64,000 nt of DNA from contig NZ_CP034235.1 of the NCBI RefSeq assembly GCF_009728935.1, positions 4,378,001 through 4,442,000 of the forward strand. Reading direction: 5' to 3'. A program made the translations under genes and the position numbers. The stretch comes from Paenibacillus psychroresistens (GTDB lineage Bacteria > Bacillota > Bacilli > Paenibacillales > NBRC-103111). The stretch's first letter is position 1. Every line of letters starts with the position of its first letter. Positions 16,195 to 25,758 of the stretch are shown here, piece after piece. The notes beneath the pieces are model-generated. The model was not told the origin of the DNA and did no database searches. It saw only the letters and a program-made list of their open reading frames with translations.

Positions 16195-16791
16195 TTATAC
16201 TTCGAGTTTAAACATTTCCTCTTGCAGCTCTTGCAGCTTGGATTTAATCCTGGCTATTTCCTCAGCATTCTTGGCTTCAAGAGCGTCATACAGCTCAATT
16301 AGCGCATAATCCAGCTCCAATCGCAGTACAGGTATCCGCTGTTCAATACGCTGGGATAAGATCGCCTGCTTCATTTCTAGCACAGTAATAACTGGATCTC
16401 GTTGAAAGAGGATCTTGTGCTCCATCCCATTAATTTCAACCATCCGAATAATTTCGCCAAACATAATGCTCTCAATCAGAATCTGCCGATCTCTAAACCG
16501 CTTAACTACAGCATGCCCCCGAGTGTCGCCAATCATCTTTTCCATCAGCTCAGCTAGCTTGTCATCTTTAAAGCAATAATCTCCAACGATTTTGAAACGG
16601 TCTCCTATCCTTTGGAATATTAACTTAACTAGCTTACGCCCTGTTCGAATCGAGACAGTGAATTGATTCTCGCCTTCATTCCAATATAGGGAATACCCTT
16701 CCTGAATCAAGCTTTTAATGAAATTCCGGATAAGACGGCGGTCAAACCTTAGTTCTAGATTGCAATATTCGACTTCATGACTTCTGCTCAT
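16195..16791 (-). CDS. Uncharacterised conserved protein with C-terminal coiled coil
   Basis: The protein is about 198 residues and basic, with no transmembrane segment. The final 40 residues (EAKNAEEIARIKSKLQELQE) form a predicted coiled coil, and the middle is a mixed alpha/beta region (RKLVKLIFQRIGDRFKIVGDY). I do not recognise a family with known function. The ATG at 16791 is 7 bases after GGGAGG. The upstream in-frame extension to 16836 is probably leader. Confidence 0.65.
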   Translation of the reverse strand: MSRSHEVEYCNLELRFDRRLIRNFIKSLIQEGYSLYWNEGENQFTVSIRTGRKLVKLIFQRIGDRFKIVGDYCFKDDKLAELMEKMIGDTRGHAVVKRFRDRQILIESIMFGEIIRMVEINGMEHKILFQRDPVITVLEMKQAILSQRIEQRIPVLRLELDYALIELYDALEAKNAEEIARIKSKLQELQEEMFKLEV

Positions 16792-17012
16792 TGCCATCCC
16801 TCCCAAATTCGATCCCTGTTTTGACAGAATACTCATGTGTATAGGTAATGGTTATCTACTGGTAAAAGAACACGTCGCTCTTTAACCAGTATACTTCATA
16901 TTTTATTATGAAACCGCTCTAATAGCAACGTGTCAAAGCTACATTTTTTAGAGCTAATCTCTAGGTCTGTGTTATACTCTACAAATAAATAAATCATAAA
17001 GGAAGATCAACT

Positions 17013-17645
17013 ATGTCATTTACAGGATTTGCACCAACCGACTTTGCTACTTTTACAATCGACGGTCTTGAGAACCGGATGATCGCTATTAAAGAAAGAA
17101 TTCAGCCTAAATTTAAAGCCTTAGGAGATATCTTATGCAATGAAACTGCAATGCTTGCAGGAAACGAAATGTATTTACATATTGCCAGACATGCACGCAG
17201 AAAAGTTAATGCACCAAAAGATACATGGCTAGCCATTAGCAACAATAAACGTGGTTATAAGCAGCATCCTCATTTCCAGGTTGGTCTTTTTGATGATCAT
17301 GTATTCGTTTGGTTTGCCTTGATTTATGAATTGCCCCACAAAAAGGCTATTGCCGAAAGCTACCTGCGCCAGCTGACTAAAATTAAAAAACTGATCCCTA
17401 AAGATTATGTAATTTCATTTGATCATATGCAGAAGGAATCTGTTACTTCGGGCAAGCTGTCGGAAAAAGAATGGAAGCATGGGCTTGAGAGATTCCGCGA
17501 CATTCAAAAGGTTGAACTGCTGATCGGGCGTCACTTTCTTGCTGATGACCCCATTCTTCAAGACGGAGAAGCATTCTCACAGGAAGCTAAATCTATTGTT
17601 GAGTCACTTATTCCGCTCTATAAAATGGCTTGTGCGGCCTCCTAA
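17013..17645 (+). CDS. UPF0637 / DUF1054 family protein (YktB-like)
   Basis: The 210-residue protein matches the YktB family across its length, including the start FTGFAPTDFATFTIDGLENRM, the middle HARRKVNAPKDTWLAI and PHFQVGLFDDHVFVWFALIYE. Homologues are common in Bacillales and of unknown function. AAAGGAAG precedes the ATG. It is a single gene. Confidence 0.88.
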   Translation: MSFTGFAPTDFATFTIDGLENRMIAIKERIQPKFKALGDILCNETAMLAGNEMYLHIARHARRKVNAPKDTWLAISNNKRGYKQHPHFQVGLFDDHVFVWFALIYELPHKKAIAESYLRQLTKIKKLIPKDYVISFDHMQKESVTSGKLSEKEWKHGLERFRDIQKVELLIGRHFLADDPILQDGEAFSQEAKSIVESLIPLYKMACAAS

Positions 17646-17791
17646 TAAAGGTAATTTACAAAAATTATAAAAAATTTACGCCTTTTTAACTAAAAATTAA
17701 GCTTTTTGTGTAACATAGTAAGGAGACTTAATATTCAGCTTAAGCTTACGATGCTAGTTTTCTCACAAAAACTCTGAGGAGGTTCGTAAAC

Positions 17792-18472
17792 ATGGATAGT
17801 TCACGACGCAATAAAATATGGGCTAGCTTCTTAGCCCTTTCGATTATTCTTAGCAGTACTATTATTGTCCAAGGTACAAGCTCTACAGCAATGGCAGATG
17901 GATTGGGCTTAGGAGCTTCCCGCACTCAGGCAGCACCCACAAAAGAAATTAAAAGAAGATCCTTCCCCATTATTGAGGAATCCGCTACAATTCTTGGCCT
18001 TCAATCTGACAAGATTAAACAATCTCTAAAGGAAGGCAAAAGCTTACTTGATTTAGCAGTAGAGCAAGGTTTGAGCGAAACCGATTTTACCAGCAGGCTT
18101 TTGGCATTGCGGATTCTTAAAGTTGATGAAGCTGTCAGATCAGGTACAATCACCCAAGAAAAAGCCGACCATATCAAAGCAAAAATGCAAGAGCATATCA
18201 CTTTCATGATTCGAAGTAAGCATTTATTGGAGCTTCATGCCAAAGATCACAAAAAACCATTTCAACATGAGGCTAGGCAAATGATGAGCCCCGAAAAGCT
18301 AGCCACGATCATAGGCATACCGCAAGAAAAGCTTGTTGAGCAGCTTAAGGCTGGGAAATCGATCACAGAGATTGCCGCAGCCAATGGTATAAGCAAGGAT
18401 CAGCTGATTATAAAAATTAAAGACAAGATGACTCCATTTCTTGAAAAAGCGGTTGACCATAAAGCCAAATAA
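17792..18472 (+). CDS. Secreted protein with two 'EKL-LK-GKS' helical repeats
   Basis: A Lys/Arg start, a hydrophobic stretch (residues 12-30) and an Ala-rich site near residue 35 form a signal peptide. Two related repeats follow: LGLQSDKIKQSLKEGKSLLD near residue 70 and IGIPQEKLVEQLKAGKSITE near 178, each leading into a 'GLS/GIS' turn. Similar repeats occur in secreted Paenibacillus and Bacillus proteins of unknown role. AGGAGG precedes the ATG, and a strong terminator follows the stop. Confidence 0.75.
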   Translation: MDSSRRNKIWASFLALSIILSSTIIVQGTSSTAMADGLGLGASRTQAAPTKEIKRRSFPIIEESATILGLQSDKIKQSLKEGKSLLDLAVEQGLSETDFTSRLLALRILKVDEAVRSGTITQEKADHIKAKMQEHITFMIRSKHLLELHAKDHKKPFQHEARQMMSPEKLATIIGIPQEKLVEQLKAGKSITEIAAANGISKDQLIIKIKDKMTPFLEKAVDHKAK

Positions 18473-18484
18473 TAATGAATATCA

Positions 18485-18519
18485 AGCTGCCTCTGACTTT
18501 CTAGGGCAGCTTTTTATTT
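18485..18519 (+). terminator. Terminator of the secreted repeat protein gene
   Basis: AGCTGCC and GGCAGCT form a 7-bp stem followed directly by a T-rich run. Confidence 0.85.
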
Positions 18520-18531
18520 GAGTTAAAAATA

Positions 18532-18604
18532 AGTGATTACTCACTTTACATTTCTATCTCCTAAAGATATACTTTAATTAATTAGTGAGTGATTACTCAC
18601 TTTA
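18532..18604 (+). promoter_or_regulatory. ABC-exporter promoter flanked by two copies of a palindromic operator
   Basis: A SigA promoter, TTTACA (18545-18550) and TATACT (18568-18573) with 17-base spacing, is flanked by the 17-bp sequence AGTGATTACTCACTTTA at 18532-18548 and 18588-18604. The second copy sits in the near-perfect palindrome AGTGAGTGATTACTCACT (18584-18601). The first overlaps the -35 box and the second the early transcript. This is a typical TetR operator layout, and a TetR gene closes the operon. Autoregulation is inferred. Confidence 0.65.
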
Positions 18605-18624
18605 TTTTAAGGGGTGATTATACT

Positions 18625-19353
18625 ATGCTTTCAAACAGCTGTGTAAAGGTAGACCATGTCTATAAAAAGTTTGGCAATCAAGTCGTTCTCCAAGACATCA
18701 CGCTGGAGGTACCGAAGTCACAAATTTTCGGTTTGCTTGGGCCATCTGGGTCTGGAAAAACCACATTAGTGAAGCTAATCTCTGGTATTGATGTAGCTAC
18801 ATCTGGGGATATCCGCTTGTTAGATGTCTCCATGCCCAAGCTCGAGATGATGAATCAAATCGGTTACATGTCACAATCCGATGCGCTTTATATGGAGCTA
18901 AGTGCACAGGAAAATCTCGAATTCTTCGCGGCATTATTCGGTTTAAACGCTGCTGCCCGCAAAATAAGAATTCAAGAAGTTATGGAATTAGTAGATCTGC
19001 AAGCCTTTTTGAAAAAATCAGTTGCCAGCTATTCTGGAGGAATGAAGCGAAGGTTATCACTTGCCATTGCCCTGCTGCATAAACCTAAGGTTCTGATTCT
19101 GGATGAACCAACAGTTGGAATTGATCCGGTATTGAGAAAATCCATCTGGGACGAATTCACTCGTTTAAGTCAGCAAGGCACAACGATTATTGTGACTACA
19201 CATGTCATGGATGAAGCAGATAAATGCCATCGTCTAGGTATGATCCGTGAAGGCAAACTCATTGCTGTAGGCTCACCGGCCGAATTAAAGCAACAAACTG
19301 GAACAAACACAATTGAAGAAGCTTTTCTTTATTATGAGGGTGTTAAATCATGA
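18625..19353 (+). CDS. ABC transporter ATP-binding protein (drug exporter type)
   Basis: A complete nucleotide-binding domain: Walker A GPSGSGKTT near residue 38, the Q-loop region IGYMSQSDALY, the ABC signature YSGGMKRRLSLAIALL near 135, Walker B VLILDEPTVGIDP and the H-loop THVMDEAD. It belongs to the ABC-2 drug or antibiotic exporter class. The ATG at 18625 follows AAGGGG; the upstream frame covers the operator. It overlaps the permease start by 4 bases. With the permease it forms an exporter of unknown substrate under TetR control. Confidence 0.93.
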   Translation: MLSNSCVKVDHVYKKFGNQVVLQDITLEVPKSQIFGLLGPSGSGKTTLVKLISGIDVATSGDIRLLDVSMPKLEMMNQIGYMSQSDALYMELSAQENLEFFAALFGLNAAARKIRIQEVMELVDLQAFLKKSVASYSGGMKRRLSLAIALLHKPKVLILDEPTVGIDPVLRKSIWDEFTRLSQQGTTIIVTTHVMDEADKCHRLGMIREGKLIAVGSPAELKQQTGTNTIEEAFLYYEGVKS

Positions 19354-20375
19354 GAGTTCAAGCACTGATCGTTCGTATTCTTAAACAGTTTATTCATGAT
19401 AAACGAACACTAGCCCTCATGTTTGTAGCCCCTATCCTGATCTTGTACATGATGTCATTGGTATTCAGTGGTGGATCCAGCTTAGCCAAAATAGGTCTAG
19501 TCAACGTACCTGCTATTTTAAGTGAAAATCTTGCTAAACAGGGGGCTTCCGTTACTTCTTATTCTGCAGAGGAAGCAAAGTCAGAGATAGAAAGTTCACA
19601 AATAGATGCCGTAATTAGCTTTAATGGTTCAGTACCTTCGATTCAATTAGAAGGCAGCAATCCGGCATCAAGTAAAACGGTTATAATGCTATTACAAAAA
19701 GCCATACAGCAGATTAGTCCTGTTCCTAATGCTGTAACTCCCCAAATTACTTATTTATACGGAACAGATAAGCTTGAAGCTTTTGATAATTTAGGACCTG
19801 TTTTCGTAGGCTTTTTTGCTTTCTTTTTCGTTTTCTTAATTGCTGGTGTTTCTTTTTTGAAAGAACGTACCAGTGGAACTTTGGAAAGATTGCTGGCAAC
19901 GCCGCTTAAGCGATGGGAAATTGTTGCAGGCTATGTACTCGGATTCGGTATATTTACAATGCTGCAAGCTTCGCTTATTGCCTGGTTCGCCACGCAAGTG
20001 TTAGGGCTAATGCTTGTAGGATCCTTCTGGTTTGTTTTACTGATCACCTTATTAATGTCGCTGACTGCCCTAACGCTCGGAATATTCTTATCTACATTTG
20101 CCAATACCGAATTTCAGATGATTCAGTTCATCCCCTTGGTAATTGTCCCGCAGATCTTCCTTTCTGGGCTGTTTAATATGGATAATATGGCGCAGTGGAT
20201 GCAATGGTTAAGTAAGATTATGCCGCTGACCTACGGGGCTGAGGCACTTAAAAATATCATGATTCGCGGGAAAGGCTGGGACGCCATTGCCCTAAATGTT
20301 TATGTGTTATTGGCTTTATCCCTATTCTTCATGGCTGCAAATGTACTTGCATTGCGTAAGCACCGTAAAATATAG
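19350..20375 (+). CDS. ABC-2 type transporter permease
   Basis: This is a 341-residue membrane protein with an N-terminal helix (residues 20-40), a roughly 120-residue extracytoplasmic domain and five C-terminal helices, the ABC-2 permease plan. SFLKERTSGTLERLLATPL near residue 170 is the family's conserved cytoplasmic motif. It starts inside the last codons of the ATPase gene, so the two are made together. Confidence 0.92.
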   Translation: MRVQALIVRILKQFIHDKRTLALMFVAPILILYMMSLVFSGGSSLAKIGLVNVPAILSENLAKQGASVTSYSAEEAKSEIESSQIDAVISFNGSVPSIQLEGSNPASSKTVIMLLQKAIQQISPVPNAVTPQITYLYGTDKLEAFDNLGPVFVGFFAFFFVFLIAGVSFLKERTSGTLERLLATPLKRWEIVAGYVLGFGIFTMLQASLIAWFATQVLGLMLVGSFWFVLLITLLMSLTALTLGIFLSTFANTEFQMIQFIPLVIVPQIFLSGLFNMDNMAQWMQWLSKIMPLTYGAEALKNIMIRGKGWDAIALNVYVLLALSLFFMAANVLALRKHRKI

Positions 20376-20421
20376 TAAAGTATTGCCCAGATAGAAATAT
20401 GGAGAATTGCAGGGTGGTTGG

Positions 20422-21084
20422 ATGAGTGAAGAAATGGAACAATGGGTTGCTGAAATGCTGCGAATCAACGATTTGGATGCAAAAATGACAGACAAACAAA
20501 TTAAAATTATTAAAGCTGCCGTTGAAACATTCTCAGAAAAAGGTTATGCGGCATCATCGACAAGTGAAATTGCCCAAAAGGCTGGAGTAGCCGAAGGAAC
20601 TATTTTCCGTCATTATAAAACGAAAAAAGATTTATTGTTATCCATAGTAGCACCAATGATGACAAAGTTAATCGCCCCTTTCGTACTTAAGGATTTTAAT
20701 AAGGTACTTCATTCTGCCTATCCCAAGTATGAGGATTTCCTGAGAGCAGTTATTAAGAACCGTATGGAGTTTGCTCGTAATAATTTACCGATAATTAAAA
20801 TAATGCTGCATGAGCTGCCTTTTCAAAGCGAGCTGCAAGCCCAATTTAAAGAACACATTGCCAAAAAGGTATTTAATCGCTTGCAGGAAGTTGTTGAGCA
20901 TTTTCAAAGTGATGGGCAGATCATTGCTATACCAAGTCATGTAGCTGTACGTGTATCCGTTTCGGTATTGATTGGCTTTTGCTTTGCACGCTTCTTCTTG
21001 TTACCGGAATTGGATTGGGACGAAGAGCAAGAAATCGAATATAGCATCGATTTCATTATGCATGGTTTAGCTCCACGCGAATGA
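20422..21084 (+). CDS. TetR/AcrR family regulator
   Basis: The N-terminal TetR helix-turn-helix is clear: IIKAAVETFSEKGYAASSTS followed by EIAQKAGVAEGTIFRHYKTK, with a helical ligand domain after it. The total is 220 residues, normal for the family. The ATG at 20422 follows AGGGTGG. It is the third gene of the exporter operon and is the likely repressor acting at the paired operators near 18.5 kb; the inducing ligand is unknown. Confidence 0.88.
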   Translation: MSEEMEQWVAEMLRINDLDAKMTDKQIKIIKAAVETFSEKGYAASSTSEIAQKAGVAEGTIFRHYKTKKDLLLSIVAPMMTKLIAPFVLKDFNKVLHSAYPKYEDFLRAVIKNRMEFARNNLPIIKIMLHELPFQSELQAQFKEHIAKKVFNRLQEVVEHFQSDGQIIAIPSHVAVRVSVSVLIGFCFARFFLLPELDWDEEQEIEYSIDFIMHGLAPRE

Positions 21085-21100
21085 GAATAACTCAATAACA

Positions 21101-21141
21101 AAAAAAGCTGCATCCTCATCAACAAGGATACAGCTTTTTTT
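21101..21141. terminator. Bidirectional terminator between the TetR and MFS genes
   Basis: AAAAAAGCTG...CAGCTTTTTTT with an inner ATCCT/AGGAT pairing forms a hairpin with A and T tracts on both sides, serving the convergent genes. Confidence 0.85.
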
Positions 21142-21146
21142 AGAAT

Positions 21147-22331
21147 TCAGTAATTTAAGCCGGCTTTTTCATGGGCTCGGCGTTTGGCCTCAGCGCTGAT
21201 ATAACGAATTAATAGATATATCGCCGCTAACGATAAGAGACCGCTGAATAAAAACGGCAAGGAAATCGTAACCCCATATAATCCCAAACCTACCAAAGGC
21301 CCTAAAATGCGTCCTAAGCTATCCATAGAAGAATTTAGTCCTGTAGCTACTCCTTGCCCTACTGTCGTTCTCTGTGTGATTAAAGAGATTACACATGGAC
21401 GTATGAGTGCGTTGCCTGCCCCGAAAACGGACATGTAAATGGCTGCTGTTAATACACTATTCGAAGCTAGGATTAGAAAAAAGCCTGCGGATGATAAGAT
21501 TAGCCCAATCAGAATGGCTTTCATTTCACCACCCTTTTTAATTCGCTTGCGAACAACTCCGCCTTGGATAACCGCACCAACAATTCCACTTGCCAGAAAC
21601 ATCATGCTAACCTCAAATGGAGTCGCACCAATTTGCTTTATTTGAAAATATTGAAAAGTAGCTTCCAAGCCTGCCAATGAAAAGGAGACAAAGAAAGAAA
21701 GCAAATACAAATATTTAATAGCTCCCGAGAAAGCAATCCAGCGTGAAACCTTCTCTGCGGTAGCCAGAGTCCGTTTAGATTTAGGCAATGATTCTACGAG
21801 CATTCGAGCTGCTAGTACAACAAGTGAAAAGGATAAAAAGGAGGCTACATAAAAAGGCAATTCCAGTGAAACAAGACTTAACAATCCACCAATCGGCGGT
21901 CCAAAAATAAAGCCTAAGCCAATGGCCATCCCAACTAAGCCCATGCCTTTTGTACGATTCTCTTCTGTTGTTATATCAGCGACATATGCAACCGCACAAG
22001 CTGTAACCGCTCCTGAGAAAAAACCGCCGAAGATACGAGAAGTGTACATCCAGAATAAATGACCGCCTGAAATGCCAAAGATAAAAAAGCTAATCCCAAA
22101 TCCACATAGGCCAATTAAAAGAATTGGTTTGCGGCCAATTTTATCGGATAAAGACCCCCAAACCGGGGACATAAAAAAAGAAGCCGCTGAGTATAAAGAA
22201 AGCAACAAGGCCAAATGGAATTGAGCCCCGCCTGTACTCTCCACCATTGCCGGTAATATCGGTATGATGATTCCAAAACCAATAAAAACGGTCATTAACA
22301 GCAGCATTATCGTAACCATTTGCCTATTCAT
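21147..22331 (-). CDS. MFS multidrug/tetracycline-type efflux transporter
   Basis: The protein has twelve hydrophobic segments. The MFS motif A GSLSDKIGRKPILLIGL follows helix 2, and the drug/H+ antiporter motif C-like GFIFGPPIGG lies in helix 5. It resembles TetA/NorA-like DHA1 exporters; the substrate is unknown. I start at the ATG at 22331, which overlaps the previous stop by 8 bases (ATGAATAG), giving coupled translation with the upstream MFS gene. A longer frame to 22403 lies inside the upstream gene. Confidence 0.88.
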   Translation of the reverse strand: MNRQMVTIMLLLMTVFIGFGIIIPILPAMVESTGGAQFHLALLLSLYSAASFFMSPVWGSLSDKIGRKPILLIGLCGFGISFFIFGISGGHLFWMYTSRIFGGFFSGAVTACAVAYVADITTEENRTKGMGLVGMAIGLGFIFGPPIGGLLSLVSLELPFYVASFLSFSLVVLAARMLVESLPKSKRTLATAEKVSRWIAFSGAIKYLYLLSFFVSFSLAGLEATFQYFQIKQIGATPFEVSMMFLASGIVGAVIQGGVVRKRIKKGGEMKAILIGLILSSAGFFLILASNSVLTAAIYMSVFGAGNALIRPCVISLITQRTTVGQGVATGLNSSMDSLGRILGPLVGLGLYGVTISLPFLFSGLLSLAAIYLLIRYISAEAKRRAHEKAGLNY

Positions 22332-23610
22332 GCTGTAAAACCCCCTTATTTTTCTGTGAGATATAAATATGAACAAAGAACAATACGAACAATACGCTTC
22401 CACTAGCTAAAAACGGCGCGTGGTAGCTTATATCATCCCAAATCTTCCCCGAAACAACAGGTCCAATCGTTGTGCCCAACCCTTCAATGGTTAAGAAGAA
22501 GCCCCATACAGCCCCTCTTTTCTCCGGTGGAATCGCGGCAGCGATCAAAGCATTCCATGCGGGGATCAGCAGTGCATAACTTGCTCCCAGTAAAACAACC
22601 AGCGTATACAGCATTGGCATAGAGCGGGTATAAGTAAAACCAAGCAATACCAGTGAGCTTAGTAAAAAACCTATATGTAAAAACCATTTGGTTCCCCAAC
22701 GATCGACCAATTTACCAACAGGCACCATGAATAAAACGGTGACTAAACCACCTGCAAGCAAAAAATAACGATATTGTTCTCCGGACAATGCCAAGATTTT
22801 AGTAGCATATAAGGTTAAAACGGGAGTAAGCAGCCCCAATGCAAAGGTTTGGAAAAACATAGCTGGAAACATCAAAGGACTCATAGTGAGTGACTTGCGC
22901 ACTTCGTTTAAATATTGCTGAGCTCGTTGAAATCGATTGCCTGGTCGCTTCAATCCAACGTGTGCAGCATTTTTTTGCATTTTTGCCTTTTCTGCTTCTT
23001 TGGACTGCAAATGCTTTTCCATCCCTGGCAGTAGGAAGGCAACAATAACAACGGCAATCATAATACCAATAAGCAGTCTAAAGGCGGATTGATAATGATC
23101 GTTGCCAATGAAAAAAGTAATCACAAAAGGACCTAAACCAACCCCTGAAAGCCAAGCCATGTAAACAACGCCCATTATGGTGCCGCGTTGCTTCTCCCCT
23201 GCTATCTCCGTTGTTCCTGTTATCACGCATGGCCATAATGGAGCTGTTCCCATACCTAACAAAGCACATGCAACAATAATCCAAAAATAGCTTGATGTCG
23301 TGGCAATGATAGCAACAGAGGCAAATGTAGAAAGGACTCCTGTAAGCATACATGCACGATAGCCTATTTGATCAATTAACCACCCAATGGGTGTTCGCAA
23401 TAGATTATCTCCAAGATATTGCACGGCTAATGTCCAACCGATGACTAAAGCTCCCACTTTAAGCACATCATCTAGATAAATCGGTAAAAAAGTAATAATT
23501 AATGCTCCCTTAACAAATTCCACAAAAAACATAATGAAAAGGAGCTTTAGTACAAACCCTGAAAATATCGTTTTGGGAACCAGCTTTTCTTTTAACAGCT
23601 TTGTTGCCAT
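22324..23610 (-). CDS. MFS transporter
   Basis: This is a twelve-helix MFS protein with a motif A-like PIGWLIDQIGYRACMLTG after helix 2 and a long charged loop (about residues 205-240) between the two halves. The second-half repeat VGKLVDRWGTKWFLHIG is also visible. The ATG at 23610 follows GGAGG by 6 bases. It overlaps a second, related MFS gene, so both are expressed as a pair. The substrate is unknown. Confidence 0.85.
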   Translation of the reverse strand: MATKLLKEKLVPKTIFSGFVLKLLFIMFFVEFVKGALIITFLPIYLDDVLKVGALVIGWTLAVQYLGDNLLRTPIGWLIDQIGYRACMLTGVLSTFASVAIIATTSSYFWIIVACALLGMGTAPLWPCVITGTTEIAGEKQRGTIMGVVYMAWLSGVGLGPFVITFFIGNDHYQSAFRLLIGIMIAVVIVAFLLPGMEKHLQSKEAEKAKMQKNAAHVGLKRPGNRFQRAQQYLNEVRKSLTMSPLMFPAMFFQTFALGLLTPVLTLYATKILALSGEQYRYFLLAGGLVTVLFMVPVGKLVDRWGTKWFLHIGFLLSSLVLLGFTYTRSMPMLYTLVVLLGASYALLIPAWNALIAAAIPPEKRGAVWGFFLTIEGLGTTIGPVVSGKIWDDISYHAPFLASGSVLFVLFFVHIYISQKNKGVLQHE

Positions 23611-23663
23611 GACCAACCTCCGTTATTGCTTTGGTTAATTATTGAATTTCACTAAACATTTAC

Positions 23664-23691
23664 TTGCATCCTTGTCCTATTTTGTTATACT
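23664..23691 (+). promoter_or_regulatory. Likely promoter of speA
   Basis: TTGCAT and TATACT are spaced by 16 bases, about 55 bases before the speA start. Confidence 0.5.
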
Positions 23692-23746
23692 CAACTGTGT
23701 TTGAACTAATCAAACTCATTCTACTGTAGAAGGGATAGATGTCCAG

Positions 23747-25216
23747 ATGGATCATCATCGCACTCCCCTGTTTTCTGCCTTACTCCACCACGCAGAGCAG
23801 AACCCTATTCAATTTCATATTCCAGGTCATAAGAAAGGCGTCGGTATGGACCCAGAATTCAGGGCCTTTATTGGAGATAACGCTTTATCGATTGATTTAA
23901 TTAATATTGCTCCATTGGATGATCTTCATCAGCCTACTGGTGTTATTGAAGAAGCACAAATATTGGCAGCCGATGCATTCCAAGCCGATTATACCTTTTT
24001 TTCTGTACAAGGAACAAGCGGAGCCATAATGACGATGATTATGTCCGTGTGTACGGAAGGTGACAAGATTATTGTGCCGCGCAATGTACATAAATCGGTT
24101 ATGTCTGCGATTATTTTCTCAGGTGCTAAACCTGTCTTCATTTCGCCTACAAGTGATTCCAATCTTGGGATCGATCACGGCATTACATTAAGCTCGGTTA
24201 AAAAGGCACTTTTGAAGCATCCCGATGCCAAAGCTGTGCTTGTCATTAATCCAACCTATTATGGTGTATGCACAAACTTAAAAGAAATCGTAGATCTCGT
24301 CCACACGTATCATATCCCTGTTCTTGTCGATGAAGCGCATGGCGTGTTAATTCATTTTCACGACAAGCTGCCTATGTCAGCAATGCAAGCAGGAGCCGAT
24401 ATGGCGGCAACGAGCGTACATAAGCTTGGTGGCTCGATGACGCAAAGCTCCATTCTTAACATCAGAGGTCCCTTGATTAATTCCAAGCGTGTACAAACAA
24501 TTATTAGCATGCTTACCACAACATCAACTTCATACATCCTGTTGGCATCCTTGGATACATCGCGTCGTCACTTGGCTCTTCATGGCCAAGCAATGGCTGA
24601 AAAAACGATTAATCTAGCTCAATATACCCGTGATGAAATCAACAAAATCCCTGGCTTGTACTGCTTTGGAACTGAAATCTTAGGCACTGAAGCCACTTTT
24701 AGCTATGATCCAACCAAAATAACGATCCAAGTCCGCAAGCTAGGCTTGACTGGCTACGATGTTGAAAATTGGTTGCGAGATACTTATAACATTGAAGTGG
24801 AATTAAGCGATATGTACAATATTCTCTGTTTGATCACAACTGGAGATGTAGCTGAGAACGTCGAGATTCTATTGACGGCGCTTCGTCGTTTATCCGTTGA
24901 GCATTACGAGTTAAAAGAAGCTAATGAATTGATTGTAAAAATCCCAGACATTCCCCAGCTTTCCTTATCTCCACGTGATGCATTCTATGGTGATACCGAA
25001 ATAATTCCGTTTAAAGAATCCGCTGGTCGAATTATTGCTGAATTTATTTATGTATATCCACCTGGTATCCCTATCTTGCTTCCGGGTGAAGTTATCTCGC
25101 AACGTAATATTAATTATATCATTGAGCACGTTGAGGTTGGACTGCCTGTGAAAGGGCCAGAAGATCGCAGTGTGGAGTATGTCAAAGTGATTGTGGAAAC
25201 GACGGCAATTTCATAA
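23747..25216 (+). CDS. speA: Arginine decarboxylase (Orn/Lys/Arg decarboxylase family)
   Basis: The 489-residue PLP enzyme aligns end to end with Bacillus SpeA: PVQFHIPGHKKG-like start (PIQFHIPGHKKGVGMDPEF), SVQGTSGAIMTMIMSV, VLVDEAHGVLIHFHD with the PLP Asp, and TSVHKLGGSMTQSS with the Schiff-base Lys near residue 228. It makes agmatine for polyamine synthesis. Lysine decarboxylase is the alternative within the family, but the resemblance to SpeA is close. No agmatinase gene is adjacent. Confidence 0.9.
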   Translation: MDHHRTPLFSALLHHAEQNPIQFHIPGHKKGVGMDPEFRAFIGDNALSIDLINIAPLDDLHQPTGVIEEAQILAADAFQADYTFFSVQGTSGAIMTMIMSVCTEGDKIIVPRNVHKSVMSAIIFSGAKPVFISPTSDSNLGIDHGITLSSVKKALLKHPDAKAVLVINPTYYGVCTNLKEIVDLVHTYHIPVLVDEAHGVLIHFHDKLPMSAMQAGADMAATSVHKLGGSMTQSSILNIRGPLINSKRVQTIISMLTTTSTSYILLASLDTSRRHLALHGQAMAEKTINLAQYTRDEINKIPGLYCFGTEILGTEATFSYDPTKITIQVRKLGLTGYDVENWLRDTYNIEVELSDMYNILCLITTGDVAENVEILLTALRRLSVEHYELKEANELIVKIPDIPQLSLSPRDAFYGDTEIIPFKESAGRIIAEFIYVYPPGIPILLPGEVISQRNINYIIEHVEVGLPVKGPEDRSVEYVKVIVETTAIS

Positions 25217-25223
25217 GTTCTAA

Positions 25224-25252
25224 TTGAAAATAACACCTTCGAATGCTATGAT
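25224..25252 (+). promoter_or_regulatory. Promoter of the DUF1885-like gene
   Basis: TTGAAA and TATGAT are spaced by 17 bases, ending about 33 bases before the GTG start at 25286. Confidence 0.6.
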
Positions 25253-25285
25253 ATGGATTGAACTTAAACAGAAGTAGGTGTAATC

Positions 25286-25705
25286 GTGAGTCAAAGTGCA
25301 TTTATCAAGTTTGTTGAAGGCTCGACTGTTTCCTCCATGACATTGGACGAATTACAAGATCATTTGGCCAAATATAGAGATCAGCTAGCTTTAACGGGAC
25401 AGCAATTGGGTTGGGAATACGATGCAGCCGGTTTTCCTTATACGGTCGAAAGCAAGCCTGAAGGTGAAGGCAAGTGGTTTTATCTAAAAGGCAAAGATGC
25501 TAGCTACAAACACATTGTTCTTGGAGTTGGCAGCGAAACTCAAGGAGAATTGGTAAGGAACTATGTACAAGCTGTATTGCCGGATGATTCAACCTTTGGT
25601 GATAAATCCAAGGCCAATGAATTCTGCAAGCATCTCGGAAAACAATTTAAAGCGGAGCTTCACCTTTTCAACGGTCGGGTTATGTACTTCAACCCCCGCA
25701 AATAA
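25286..25705 (+). CDS. DUF1885-like small conserved protein
   Basis: The 139-residue soluble protein starts at a GTG preceded by GAAGTAGGTG. The start SQSAFIKFVEGSTV and the C-terminal half (AKANEFCKHLGKQFKAELHL-like region near residue 110) resemble a small Bacillales family annotated DUF1885. The function is unknown. It has its own promoter and terminator. Confidence 0.7.
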   Translation: MSQSAFIKFVEGSTVSSMTLDELQDHLAKYRDQLALTGQQLGWEYDAAGFPYTVESKPEGEGKWFYLKGKDASYKHIVLGVGSETQGELVRNYVQAVLPDDSTFGDKSKANEFCKHLGKQFKAELHLFNGRVMYFNPRK

Positions 25706-25710
25706 TAGAC

Positions 25711-25757
25711 AAAAAAAGAACCAATGACAGCTTGCAACATGTCATTGGTTCTTTTTT
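25711..25757. terminator. Bidirectional terminator
   Basis: AAGAACCAATGAC and GTCATTGGTTCTT form a 13-bp perfect stem with an A tract before and a T tract after, between convergent genes. Confidence 0.9.
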
Positions 25758-25758
25758 G

